Positions 23,746-35,685 are shown, numbered from the stretch's first letter. The stretch: 64,000 nt of DNA from Tetradesmus obliquus (GCA_030272155.1 CP126206.1:682001-746000); one strand, 5' to 3'. The notes: generated from the sequence alone by a model not told the origin. Translations and numbers: made by a program.

Positions 23746-24010
23746 GGCCCCTTCGAAGGGGCGAATTCAGTTGCGAAGTTTGCCGAAGGGAGGGGAGGCA
23801 GCAGTTATTCATCGTCACGATGCAGTGCATGCTGCAGCAGCCATCCCTGTGCACGGGAATTACGTTATTCCGAGCAAGAACAAGGTAGTCAGTAATCAAC
23901 CGAGCAGCCAGCTTGCAAACACCAGCAGCACTGAACGGCAGCGCGGCTCTAAACAGAGGCATTGGGCTGTTGCTGGCTGACTGGACCACGCTGTTGCTGC
24001 TGCGCCTGGC
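23690..24010 (-). mobile_element. Inverted 3' fragment of a non-LTR retrotransposon
   Basis: On the minus strand the frame reads AAGVCKLAARLITDYLVLAR, matching SGVCRLAARLIADYLVLAW near the 3' end of the plus-strand element at 26,790-26,850. The following CTCCC...CTTCG and GCTATGGCT landmarks also match. Only the terminal part is present, as expected for a 5'-truncated or rearranged copy. Confidence 0.65.
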
Positions 24011-24391
24011 CGTGGTTGCTGCTGAGCTGCTGGCACCATCGCGGAACGTGCTGGTGCCGCTCAGCAACTTGCATGATGCAGGGCATGCTAAGTGCACTTG
24101 CATACTTGTGCATCTGCAAACATGCACACCAGCAGCAACCGCGTCTTTGCAAATTGAAGACATGTCCTCTGAGACTACAGCAGCCACATTAGGAGGCAAA
24201 GGAGGAGTCCCTTGGGTAGAGGGCTCCTCAGCCACCTTCAATGCTACACACATCAGCACATCATGTGTGTGGAGTCCACAGCAGCGACACAGCTGTCCCT
24301 GCTGCTCACAGCAACACCAGGGCAGCCAGCAGGACCACACATTGCACGCAAGAACTAGACACCCACCGGCCGGCACACAGCAGCACAAGGT

Positions 24392-24535
24392 ATGCATGTG
24401 TTCACCCTGTTGTGGCTCACCGTGAGCCTCAGTGAGGTGGCACCAATCAAGTTGGCGCCAAACCCACATGCACCAGGAGCCAGGAGCCAGGACGACAATG
24501 GTGTGGTAGCCACACCATTTGTGCAGCAGCAGCAT

Positions 24536-24569
<34 letters not shown>

Positions 24570-24666
24570 CATGGGAGGCAGCAGCGGCGCGGCTCAGGCA
24601 ACAAGTCAGCCCACGTGGGCTACAGCTGCGCTCACAACTTCAGCAGCAATGGCAGCAACAGCAAGT

Positions 24667-24698
<32 letters not shown>

Positions 24699-24901
24699 GG
24701 GAGTCATGGCAGGCAGCGGCTGATCACTATCGGCAGCAAGGTAGGCAGCAGGGTTCGCAGCTGCGCCTGCAGCTGCAACAGCAATGGCAGCAACGGCAGC
24801 AACAGCAGCAGCAGCGCGAGGCATGGCAAGCAGCTGCTAACCGCTTCTCACAGCAGGGTAGCCAGCAGGGCCAACAATTGCGTTTGCAGCTACAACAGCA
24901 G

Positions 24902-24937
<36 letters not shown>

Positions 24938-24979
24938 GAGCAGCAGCAGCAAGAGCAGCAGCAGCAAGAGCAGCAGCAG

Positions 24980-25020
<41 letters not shown>

Positions 25021-26512
25021 AGCACAGCCGACACAGCCGCAGCCACAGCAGACACATCACCGCAGGCCGCGACAGCAGGGGCAGCCTGTGCGTGCAGCAG
25101 TGTCGCAGCAGGAGTCCCCAGCAGCTACGCCACCCCTGTTGCATGAGAGCCAGAATGGTTTCAGGCCGAAGCGTAGCTGTGCGGATCATCAGCTGGTGCT
25201 CAGTGAAGTGTTGAGCGGGCGACAGGCAGAGGGCAAAGAATCATTCTTGTTGTTTGTCGACACTTACAAGGCATTCCCGACTGTGTGGCTTGATGGGTTG
25301 TTCCATAAGCTGTGGGAGAATGGTGTGCGAGGCAAGATGTTCCGTGTGTTGTACAATCTATATCAAGGATCCCGGCGTTTGGTTTCGCATGAGTGTGAGG
25401 TCACAGACAGCTTCAGTTGTGACCTTGGCCTACATGAAGGTGATGTGATCTCTCCTACACTGTACCTGTTCTTCATTGATGACTTGCTGCAGGAAGTGCA
25501 TGCCAAGCACCCAGGTGTCACGCTTCTCGGCCCCTGTGGTGAGCCAGCTACTTCAGTTGTGGCTGCCATGCAAGCTGATGACTTTGTTGCCGTATGTGAC
25601 TCCCTGCAGGAAGCACAAGCAGTAGCTGCGACTGTTTACGCTTACAGTTGCAAGTGGCGCTTTCAGTTGAACAGTCTAAAGTCTGCTGTTATGCATGTAG
25701 TTCCAAACAGCATCCGCAGCCAGTTAACAGATTCTGGCATTGTGTGGAATGGCGTACCCGTGCCCGTGGTCTCTGAGTATTGTTATCTGGGCTTATGGTT
25801 CAATACTGCATGCACATGGGACACACACATCACCAAAATGTTGCAAAAGGCGGCACGTGTGTCTGCTAGCCTTATGCCGATCTGGAAAAGTCGGCGCATT
25901 AGTGTGGAGGTGAAGCGTATTGTGTTGCTGTCGTGTGTTCGACCAATCGTGGAGTATGGTGCTGAAGTTTGGTACCCTCCGCTGTCTGGTGGTCAGGTGT
26001 TGTTGGGCAAGATTGACAAGTTGCAGGTTGATATCATCAGGAGTGCTATGCGGTGTGGCAAAGAGAACCCAGTCGTACCGGGTTTGCTAGCTGAATGGGG
26101 TGTGAAGCCGCTGCATATGTGGCTACACCAGCGCACAATGGAGTATTACTTCAGGGTACAGCGTATGCCTGTATCCAGATTGCCTAAGCAGGTTGTTTCT
26201 GCAGAATGGAGGGCCCAGGGCGGTGCTACGCTGCTAACCGGCTGGCAAAAGTTTGTACACAGCCTTTTGTGCAAATATGGTGTCAATGTTGCAGTTGCGT
26301 CCGGGTCGGCTAAGGAGTGCAAGAATCACATCAGGCGGCAGGTGGCATCCATCTACGCTGATGTGGCGGCTGTTGCTGCCAGCAAGAAATCGACTTTTGG
26401 TACTTACGTCACTCACGTGCATAAAACTCATGTTGATTCTATGCGTTTCAAGGCACCTAGGCCATTTTTGTGTTCAGGTTGTCCTTCACGTGGTATTGAG
26501 CTCCTGATGTGA
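24392..26512 (+). CDS. Reverse transcriptase of a non-LTR retrotransposon with Gln-rich N-terminal repeats
   Basis: An open frame of 706 codons from ATG 24,392. Residues about 45-235 are poly-Gln with three repeats of a unit like EAWQAAANRFSQQG...QLRLQLQQQWQ. From about residue 250 a LINE-type reverse transcriptase begins: NGFRPKRSCADH, FVDTYKAF (Asp290), GLHEGDVISPTLYLFFIDDL, QADD (Asp396, Asp397), a WRFQLNSLKS block and YLGLWF, then the thumb-like VLLSCVRPIVEYGAEVW. The three catalytic Asp residues remain, but the usual YADD Tyr is Gln and KAFD is KAFP. No endonuclease domain was found upstream, so the element looks 5'-truncated or chimeric. The frame ends at TGA 26,510-26,512, although coding similarity continues in the same frame. 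Probably inactive. Confidence 0.75.
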
Positions 26513-26965
26513 GTTCGTCTGCGCTGCTTGTGTGTGCATGCACGTACAAGCAAATATGGTGGCCGTCGGGCCAATCCTACCACTGTCTGTCCTGCACGCG
26601 CTTCTGCTACTGAGACTTTGTCCCACTTTGTTTTGGAGTGTCCTGATACCGCTGATTTGAGGGAATCTATGTACGCAGAGCTGCGAAGGCTGCCAGGTTG
26701 CGCTGAAAAACTGCGCACTTTATTGGCCATGACTGACCCCTCTGCCATGGTGTTGCGTTTTGTTTCTGACGATGTTTGGGGTGGATCTGGTGTTTGCAGG
26801 TTGGCTGCTCGGCTGATTGCTGACTACCTTGTTCTTGCCTGGAATCACAGGAATGTCTGCAAGCGGGATAATGAAATAGTGCTCCCTCCCCTCCCCCCTT
26901 CGCCTGTTCATTCAGCCCCTCCTGTGGGGGGGCCGATGGCGACGTTGCTATGGCTTAAAAGGTAA
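26513..26965 (+). pseudogene. C-terminal zinc-binding segment of the retrotransposon, cut off by an in-frame TGA
   Basis: The reading frame after the TGA at 26,510-26,512 is the same as that of the reverse transcriptase. It contains CPARASATETLSHFVLECPD, which resembles the C-x2-C...H-x4-C knuckle downstream of LINE reverse transcriptases, but the second Cys is Arg. It ends LLWLKR at TAA 26,963-26,965, four bases before the tail. Two lesions in a normally conserved module suggest a decayed copy. Confidence 0.6.
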
Positions 26966-26996
26966 CAGGATGATGATGATGATGATGATGATGATG

Positions 26997-27393
26997 CACC
27001 TATCCTCTCTCAGTTGCTGGCACGGCAAGGGTGCTGGTACGTATCATGATAGGTTCTATCCCAGTAACTGGCCTTGGCTGCTGGCCCTTGTTACTGGCCT
27101 TGCTGCTGGCCCTTGCTGCTGGCATTGGCTTTTCTGCTGCGCTGCACTGCACTGCAGGCGGCCTGCCAGCAGGTCAGTTGCCTGCATCTATGGGCACATG
27201 TGAATGTACATTCAATGGGGAAAGGTTTCCTGCAACTTGCAGTTGAACTTGCTATGTTGAAGATACAGAACAGTGCCGGGCCATAGCCCAGAGGCAGCAC
27301 TGCTGAGCAGCTCAATGTCAAGTCACCTGGTAACTCACAAATCACATCAACCGTTGACAGAGTCTGAGACAGTGTCACTGACACAGATATGAG
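26997..27393. other. Spacer, no gene seen
   Basis: Contains a short CTGGCCCTTGCTGCTGGC-type repeat at about 27,070-27,130. No domain or splice-supported frame was found. Confidence 0.4.
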
Positions 27394-27666
27394 TACCGTA
27401 TTAACTCATATCATTTCGTTAAAATTAAATTCGATCAGGGTAAAAATCACGAATAATACAAAGTAAAGGGAAATGTGGACGTAGCCGGCTCAACCAAAAC
27501 ATTCAAAACTCAACAAAATGTGACTCGGCGGCTGCACCAGATGATGGATAATCACGAAAGTAAAAATTTAGGGAAGTTAGGGGTCGTGTTTTGAGCAAAA
27601 CCGAATAATTCAAGTCCATTCGCATTAGAGTACTCTAGAGTACTCTATTTACTAGTAAATACGGTA
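27394..27666. mobile_element. MITE-like AT-rich insertion with TA flanks
   Basis: Terminal inverted repeats CCGTATTAAC (27,396-27,405) and GTAAATACGG (27,655-27,664) differ at one position and are bordered on both sides by TA, as left by Tc1/mariner- or PIF-type insertion. The interior is strikingly AT-rich against the GC-rich surroundings and has no coding capacity. An internal AGAGTACTCTAGAGTACTCT palindrome lies next to the right end. It is too small to be autonomous. Confidence 0.65.
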
Positions 27667-27953
27667 TCTTAGCTGTGACACTCAGTGCAGTGTGGAACTG
27701 TTCCACTGGCATACACTGGGGTTGTTGGCACTTCAAAGCCACATGCAAATTCTAAGGACATCAGTCTGGTGAAGTTTTGAAAACCTGTACCAGCCCGCTG
27801 CTGACCACTGTACCTGTCAAACTTTGAAAGTGACAAAACCGTTGTAAGCAAATGCCATCAAATGGTATTCAGGAGCACGTAGCTGATAAATGCCGCACAA
27901 AAACAGTTTCGAACGCATTACTCGGCACGTGATCTGTAAGGAACCTGTCGAAC

Positions 27954-28869
27954 ATGAAGAAAGCACCATCTCAAAAGGGTCGCCTGACCCGCAAACCATC
28001 CTTTGGCGGACACCAAGGAGTTTCTTGGGACGTTAACAATGCAAGTGAGTACTATAGGCGCAACAGCAATGCTCCTGCAGCAGGGGTGGTGCTTCAGCTC
28101 CAACTTGCTGTTTGGTCATCTGGTGGTTAGATGTTGACATTCGCTCCTGCGCTGCATTTGTTGCTTCATGCAGGTTGGGTGGCAAGGTAAATGTTTTGTA
28201 TCTACGATCGGCATACAATGGAGACGATCCGCACACAGGGCGGTGTGCAGCAGAGGTCATGTGCTTGCTCTGATGTTCTGCCTCAACTGAACTGCTCAAC
28301 CGACGCTGCAAAGCACGTAACCCATTCGTGACGTGATTGCAGGATCCAATACGCTGGCAACCCGCTGCATGTCGGTGCGTGGCGTGAGCTGGGTCCACAA
28401 CAACCTGCCGCGTGTGTTTGAATCAGCCCGCGGCCGATACATGGCCTGTTTCCCCTTGGTCTGCTTGGAAACCACCGTTTCAGTGCATTGTACGTTCTTC
28501 ACATTGGAGCACAGCCGCACGCTTGTTGTTACATCCAGCACTACAGAAGTACAGCTTTACATCCTGCGCAGGCTGTGCAGCTGCACATGTGCTGGTGCAG
28601 AGCTTGCAGGTGGCACCATTGACAGATATGAATGGCCTCAAGCATAGACGTACCTACACTATGCCAGCAGTGGTTTTACGCCCTATTTGCAGGACGACGC
28701 TTATCCTGCCTGCTGCCTTCATGCTGTGCTGTGCTGCGCTACAGGCTGGTACTATGACAGGATGGCGGCTGCCAAGGCCTACGACAAGGCCGCTGTCTTC
28801 CTGTATGGTGCCAGCGCCATCACCAACTTTGGGATTGCGGCATGCCAGGAGGACCCAACACAGGTGCGC

Positions 28870-28921
<52 letters not shown>

Positions 28922-31216
28922 ATCGTCACTGCGGCGACAGGCGCTCTCTGCGCTATCTGATGCTGCCAACATATGCATGCATGCTGCACCCTGCATTTGG
29001 TGACAGCTGACCGACAGTTTGCCCTCTGTTATGCATTGGCTTGCCTGTGCATGCTGATGGTTACTAGCCCAGTGCCCTGTGTGAAGCACAAGCAACACGC
29101 TGCGCAAGCACCTGCATCACTGCGTGCAAGAACCTGCACTACTGCGTGCAAGCACCTGCATCACTGCGTGCAAGCACAGGCATCACTGCATGCAAGCACA
29201 GGCGTCACTGCGTGCAAGAACATGCACCACTGCATGCAATCACAGGCATGTTTTGCGTGATTACTACTTGCCGCTGCTGGATTGGCTGCAACTGCAGGTC
29301 AGCAGCCTCATCGTACAGGCCTGGGAGGCACTGAAAGCAGCAGAGTACGGGGCAGAGGCAGAAGCCGCGCCAGCTCACGCCAACCCTGAAGACAAGAAAC
29401 AGGAGGTCACGGCCTTCGCCGAGCAGCAGCAGCAGCAGCAGCAGTTTCAGGGGCAAGTTGATTGCATCACTCAGCCTCACTGCATTGCAGATGCTGAAGG
29501 TTTTGCTGCCGCAGAGACAGGGGCAGCACTGCAGAGCTGCATTGTAATGATGCCACCACCTGACCAGCAGCCGCTGCTGCAGCCAGTTCAGCAGCAGCAG
29601 CTGCTGCAGCTGCAGCCTGTGCCCCTGCAGCCTGTTCCGCTGCAAGCTGTGCAGCTGCAGCCTGTGCAGCAGCAGCAGCAGCGGTTTGTTCAGCTGCAGG
29701 CTGTGCAGCGGCAGCAGCCTTTTCAGCTGCAGCCTGTGCAGCAGCAGCAGCCGTTGCTGCGACTGTCAGCTGTACAGCAGCAGCCCGCGCAGCTGCAGTC
29801 TGTGCAGCAGCAGCAGATTGTGCAGCAACATGGTCAGCTGCCTCAAGTGCACCAAATGATGCTGCTGTCAGCTGTGGAGCAGCAACAGCAGCAGCAGCTG
29901 CTGCTGCCACCTGTGCAAGGCACTCAAGGGCAGCTTTCATCAGTGCAAGGGCCGATGGTGCTGTCCATGCCACTGATGAACAGCTTGCAGCAGCAGCAGC
30001 AGCAGCAGCAGCACATGGCTGGTCCTCTGCAGGTGCAGCAGCTTGATGCCAGCAGCTGCATGCAGCAGCAGCAGCAACCTTTCCTGCAAGTCAACGACCT
30101 GCAGCACCTGATCATGGCCACAGCATCCACCACAGCAGAGACCGTGAGCAGCTTCAACAGCAGCCTGCTGTTTGCACCCCAGATCGAAGGCCTGCTACTG
30201 CAGCAGCAGCAGCAGCAGCTGCTGGCTGGCACCCTGCCAGCCCAAAATGTTGATGTTGGCAGCAGCATGCAGCAGCAGCAGGCAGCCCTGCAAGCTGACA
30301 GCCTGCAGCATGTGCTGCTGCCTACAGCATCTACCACAGCAGAGGCTGTGAGCAGCTCCGGCAGCAGCCTAATGATGCCTGCACCCCAGATCGAAGGCCT
30401 GCTACTGCAGCAGCAGCAGCAGCTGCTGGCTGGCACCCTGCCAGCCCAAAATGTTGATGCCAGCAGCAGCATGCAGCAGCAGCATGCAGCCCTGCAAGCT
30501 GACAGCCTGCAGCACTTGCTGCTGCCCACAACATCCATCGCAGCAGAGGTCGTGAGCAGCTTCAACAGCAGCCTAAGGATGCCTGCACCCCAGATCAACG
30601 GCTCGCTGCAGCAGCAGCAGCTGCTGGCTGGCACCCTGCCAGGGCACCATGTTGATGCCAGCAGCAGCATGCAGCAGCAGCAGGGAGCCCTGCAAGCTGA
30701 CAGCCTGCAGCACTTGCTGCTGCCATCGTCTTCCACTATAGCAGAGGCTTTCAGCAGCAGCAGCAGCTCCAGCAGCATGCTGATGCCAGAAGTAATCAGC
30801 CGCAGTATCAGCAGCATCAGCAGCGACACTGGTGACGTTGTGTGCATGTCATCTGCAGCCAGTCCTCTTGCTGCAGCTGCTGCGCAGGCAGCATCACCTG
30901 TACTGCCATTGGGTATGGATTACAGTAGCGAAGTGCCGTTCATGCAGCAGAACTGGTCGCTGCAGCAGAACTGGTCGCTGCAGCTTCTGCCCAAAGAGCA
31001 GCAGCCACTTCAGCTGCCGGTGCAGCTCTTGCCACCAGAGACAGAGCGCCAGCTACTGCAGCTGCTGCCAGTGGAGCAGCAGCAGCAGCTACTGCAGCTG
31101 CTGCCAGTGGAGCAGCAGCAGCAGCTACTGCAGCTGCTGCCAGTGGAGCAGCAGCAGCAGCTACTGCAGCTGCTGCCAGTAGAGCAGCAGCAGCAGCTGC
31201 TGCAGCTGCTGACAGG

Positions 31217-31262
<46 letters not shown>

Positions 31263-31448
31263 AGCTATCCAGAGCCGCTTGATGCTGCAACGCCAGCCTC
31301 TGTTGACTATGATGTGGTGCAACAGGAGCACACATCAGACCAGCCATCACTGCAGCAGCAGCAGCAGCAGCAGCCAAAAGCCTTGATAGTGTCCGCTCCA
31401 CCTGCAGCAGTGCTGTTCGGTGAATTATGTACCAGCAGCCCCACTTGA
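27954..31448 (+). CDS. AP2/ERF-domain transcription factor with Gln-rich activation-type tail (five exons)
   Basis: Exons: 27,954-28,044, 28,174-28,186 (13 nt), 28,343-28,374, 28,745-28,863 and 29,298-31,448; 801 aa. All junctions are GT-AG and keep the frame (phases 1, 2, 1, 0). Spliced, residues 20-74 form one AP2 domain: HQGVSWDVNNA, SWVAR, IQYAGNPLHVG, then WYYDRMAAAKAYDKAAVFLYG and TNF. This matches the three strands (GVSW, WVARI, LHVG) and the helix (AAKAYDKAA) of the family. ATG 27,954 is the first Met after an in-frame TGA at 27,930. The tail is poly-Gln/Leu, with four repeats of about 65-70 residues (LLAGTLPAQNVDASSSMQQQ...ALQADSLQH) at 30,000-30,760 and four LLQLLPVEQQQQ repeats at 31,060-31,200. 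Candidate TGTAA signal at 31,739-31,743. Probable nuclear regulator; target unknown. Confidence 0.85.
28864..29297 (+). repeat. Intron 4 of the AP2 gene with CTG run and 21-bp repeats
   Basis: Begins with a (CTG)n run of about 15 units right after the donor (CAG|GTGCGC) and carries about seven copies of CACTGCGTGCAAGCACCTGCAT variants at 29,108-29,255. The acceptor is AACTGCAG|GTC. Confidence 0.7.
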
Positions 31449-33429
31449 CCCTAATGTATCACGGCATGGCTTGTGCTGCAGCTGCATGGTGAATGCGAGA
31501 GAGGCCAGTACAGTTGCGGATTTGAGATGTTTGATGAGCTTAACGATGTTGCACAGGCCTGAGGGCCGATTGCAAACTAGACGTGCACACCAGCTGCTGA
31601 CAGGTGAGGGCAAGCCGGAGCTATGTGCTGAGCAGCATGACTGTTGTGGCTGTGCACATTTGGTTTCTACTGGCTGTGTTGTTGCAGAAGGTTTGCACGT
31701 GGCTGCATGTTGTGTGCAGCTGTGGCTGCTGCTGAAGCTGTAAACAGACAGGTTGCATGAGCTTGCATTGCACGTGTCAGCAGAGAACACACGCTAGCCA
31801 GCCAGGCACTATGGTGCCAGCATGATGCATCAAATATGTTGGATCAACACATTATGACAAGCGTGAGTGGAGCACCCTGTGTTATTGCTTTGTGTGTCAG
31901 CAGCTGCGGCTGCAGCTTGCGGCTGGGGTTGAAGCACAAGGAGTGACAGCTGGCAGTTGCATTCGGTTGTCTCATTCAGACCAGCCGCAGCTGATGTTAG
32001 GGTTTCTGCATTATCACCTTCAGTAACCAACCTCCGCAGGCCTACCCTGCCACCAACCAACCTCTGCATTCTTATAGTAACCCAGTGGCCCCAACTTCCA
32101 CCTGTAGTCCGTGGTTTGCAGCACTCTGCTGTTGCTGCGTCCTGTTCTGGGGTCACTCATGAGTTGATCAACCCTGAGTATCACATGCCCTGCTTTGTGC
32201 CTGGCTATGGCCAGCGCACTTGCAGTGAAACCTTTTTGGGTGTTGTATGCGTTTCTTCTGTTTGACTGGTGCTTGGTTACTAGCATTTGTGAGCACGTGT
32301 TGTGACCACCGCTGTGCTGCACTGCAGCAGGCTTCATGTCCCTGGATGGTGTCGCTCGTGCGTGTTTGCAGGACTGTTTATGCTGACAGGCTTTGCTTGC
32401 ATTGCCTGTCGGTTGTCTGGTATCTACTACTATAGTATTGTTGGCTTGTGGTGGCTTGCTTGTGCCTCAGTCTTCTCTTTTGGGAGGGGGTGAAGGGCTA
32501 GGCTACACACAGCCTGCCTCATAGGCTTCACTGTGAGCTTTGTTATCATAACATGTCAGTGACATGTGTGCTGCTACAGCCGCAGCATGCTGTGAGTGGT
32601 GCTGGAGCATGGCTGTAAAATGACGAATTCTAGACAAAGCCAGGCTGTGCAATCAGCATGCTTTGGCGTCTGGCACTGCAGCAGCAGCAAGGCACTTTGC
32701 ATGCACTGCTGCTGCAAACAGCGGTTAACTTGTTGGACTGTGCGAGTGTTCCTGCAGTACTACCAGTATTCCAGGGTTATAACGTGCAAGCAGGTCAATC
32801 ATTTCAAGTAAAATGCAGCATAATGAGTACTATCACATGGCTAGAAGTGGCCCCCCACAAGGTCACCCTGGCTGCTGAACCTTAAATTCAATCTTGGCAA
32901 GCATGTGCAGCTCCTGCTTCTGCCAGTGACTGGCCGGTGACAGATGACGGCTGATGGCCAAAGTGGCTGCCTAATAAGCCTGTCATTTGCTTGAAAATGG
33001 GCTGTGTTTCCGCCGTGTGACGTCATTGCATGCACTGTTTTGTGGTTTTACAAGTGGTGAATGCCCCAAGCAGTTGGCAGCCCATCACAATTTGAGTGTT
33101 ACACAACCATAACACAGCCCGTTTTCGAGCCAATGACAGGCTCATTGGGCAACCACTACATCCGCCATCACCACAGGCACTGAGTGTCTCATAATAACGT
33201 TGGTCAACCATTGGCAGCAGTGGCGATCGCTCTCTTCTTCTGGCCCTCTTCTTCAGACCTTGCGTTCACATATCGTGGCTCATAGCAACTTGATGATGCT
33301 ACAACCCACATGTAACTTCCTCACTTTCATTGCTAGCAGTGCGCGCAGCAGCAGCGCACACATAGCAAATAGCTCAACCCAGCATGCCGATGGCGTGCGG
33401 CTGTGAGCTGTTCATAGCAAGCAGGCGCA

Positions 33430-33757
33430 ACACAGCTTCACACTGCATCCTCATGCAACACAGCTTCACACTGCATCCTCATGCAACACAGCTTCACACT
33501 GCATCCTCATGCAACACAGCTTCACACTGCATCCTCATGCAACACAGCTTCACACTGCATCCTCATGCAACACAGCTTCACACTGCATCCTCATGCAACA
33601 CAGCTTCACACTGCATCCTCATGCAACACAGCTTCACACTGCATCCTCATGCAACACAGCTTCACACTGCATCCTCATGCAACACAGCTTCACACTGCAT
33701 CCTCATGCAACACAGCTTCACACTGCATCCTCATGCAACACAGCTTCACACTGCATC
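33430..33757. repeat. 28-bp minisatellite, about 11-12 copies
   Basis: The unit starts CACAGCTTCACACTGCATCC and continues TCATGCAA. Copies are virtually identical. Because 28 is not a multiple of three the same peptide cycle appears in all plus frames, so the open frames over it are not genes. Confidence 0.95.
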
Positions 33758-34049
33758 ATCAACCTTCCACCAACTCACAGCTGTGGTAAGATCCATGCAA
33801 CCTATGCAAGTACTTCAGTTCAAGCACACGATCCAAGCACCCACTACCAACGGCAGCAGCGCTGATCAACGACACCAGGGTGCACCCCAGCCATACTGTT
33901 CAGCCGCTCAAATTCCTGTTATAAACATATTTGCATTTGCAAACATCGGGTACGGCATAATAGCCTATTCACTACCTCCCACCAGCCAAAGATGACGAAC
34001 GTAGATGCACAAAGCAGATGTCACATCAGATGCCACCTTGCACAGCATA

Positions 34050-34310
34050 CATATCAACCGTGGTGATGCCCACACACATGCAACCCGGGCCAACAGCAGG
34101 CGCTTGCTGTGTTGAAGCTCACACACATGTAGCCCAAACCAGCAGCAGGCGTGTGATGCCCACACACCCGCAACCCAAACCAAAGCAGGCGTGTGATGCC
34201 CACACATATGCAACCCAAACCAAAGCAGGCGCAACGCTCAGTATGTTGTAGAAATTGTCACCTTGGTGATGCCCACACACATGCAACCCAAGCCAGCAGC
34301 AGGTGCTGGC
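34050..34310. repeat. Degenerate repeat of about 37 bp, five copies
   Basis: Units contain GATGCCCACACACATGCAAC followed by CCAAACCA and GCAGGCG. Confidence 0.75.
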
Positions 34311-35685
34311 AGCAGCTGACAGTCGCTGTAATTGAGACATTGTTCACATAATGGGAGCTACCCATGCATGTGCCTGCAACAAAGATTTGCAAGCTAATTT
34401 GACGTACTGTCTGAGGCGAAATGCGAAAAACCAAGATGCTGAAACAAGTCCTTCAAAAAGGCGCTTGGATAACACACGCTAGTCAACAGAAGACATGCGT
34501 TCATGCACTCAGGGGAGGGGCCCAGTCAACCCTGGTGGCAGCTGGTATAGCACAGCTGAAAAGTTGCACTATCAAATTCTCCATTCTATCCACATGTCCT
34601 TGCAACGCTGAACCATGTGGCCACCAAAGCACAACAACAGCTGGCGCCTGCAGCGCATACAATGCCATGGAAACAACAGGGAACACCAAGCAGCAAGCAA
34701 TGCCACGTTGCGCTGTGCTGCCAGATTTCACCTCAGCCGCATGTCCACTCAAACAGCTGAGGCATGGCGCCAGGCAAATCATGCTGTGTTGAAAAAGCTA
34801 CAGCGCAAGTATGAATGCAGCAGTGGTGCAACTCAACTGCGCTGTTTGTCTCGCATATATCAAAATACCTCGTATTCGCCTCGTCATACTGTGGCAACCA
34901 CTTTGAACATGGCACCTGCTAGGTTGTTGGACCTACACAATGGATCGTGGGAGTAGCTCCCGGACTTAGGGCAGTTTGCCCTCATTCAATCAAGCAATGA
35001 TGGTGCTTGGACTAGTCAACTTTGCTCAGGCAAGTTGGCGGGGTGCCGTGCAGCTGTGGGTGCTTTGGTGACAACAGTTGCCACCTCTGACTCAACATAC
35101 AGACACGACCCACCTCAAAATCTGAGCAAAAACATCAGAAGCTGACACACGTGGTCTCACAAGGTGTCTGCTCACACAGGACACACGGCGCACGAGCGCC
35201 TGGATATCCACCCTTAGTAACTGAATTCATGACTCCCTCACAGAAGCGAATCAAACACTGCCAGCAAGCGCATGTAGCGCCTGCATTGTGCACGAATTGA
35301 ACGCATGCTGACACAATGTATCGCTCAAAAGGAATTCAAAAAGCTGCCGACAAGAACAAAACTGATCCGAGACGGAAGCCTGCCTTCAGAAATTGACCAA
35401 GCCAGCACAATGCTAGTCAAATGCGAAAGTGCACAGAGGCAGCTGTCAGAAGCGCTTGCCGACACAAGCTTGTAACAGAGTGCATACATTTGTGAAACCC
35501 CAAGCCTCAAGCCAAGAGTGAAAGAAGAGCCAACAGTAATGCTCAAGCGACTATGCCGTTGCACCAACACAACAATCATGCAACAATCACTGCCACACAG
35601 CACATCCAGAGCCTCGATGCACACACCACACCATGGCAGCAACCAGCCAAGATCCAGCACTTGCATTTGTGGCAGCAAACCCTGA

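Larger units (their letters stand above)
24392..26996 (+). mobile_element. Non-LTR (LINE-like) retrotransposon copy with (GAT)9 tail
   Basis: The reverse transcriptase frame, the knuckle remnant and a terminal microsatellite (GAT)9 at 26,969-26,995 immediately after the last stop define the 3' end. Non-LTR elements of several clades end in short tandem repeats rather than poly-A. The 5' boundary is unknown; 24,392 is the start of the open frame, not a proven element end. Confidence 0.65.

Noticed and set aside
28333-28647. Frame reading RGVSW that looks like an AP2 start
   Set aside because: Coincidental alternate frame of exon 28,343-28,374; the real AP2 frame there reads IQYAGNPLHVG and splices perfectly to both neighbours.
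33384-33995. Open frames in all three plus phases over the 28-bp repeat
   Set aside because: Product of a repeat lacking stop codons.
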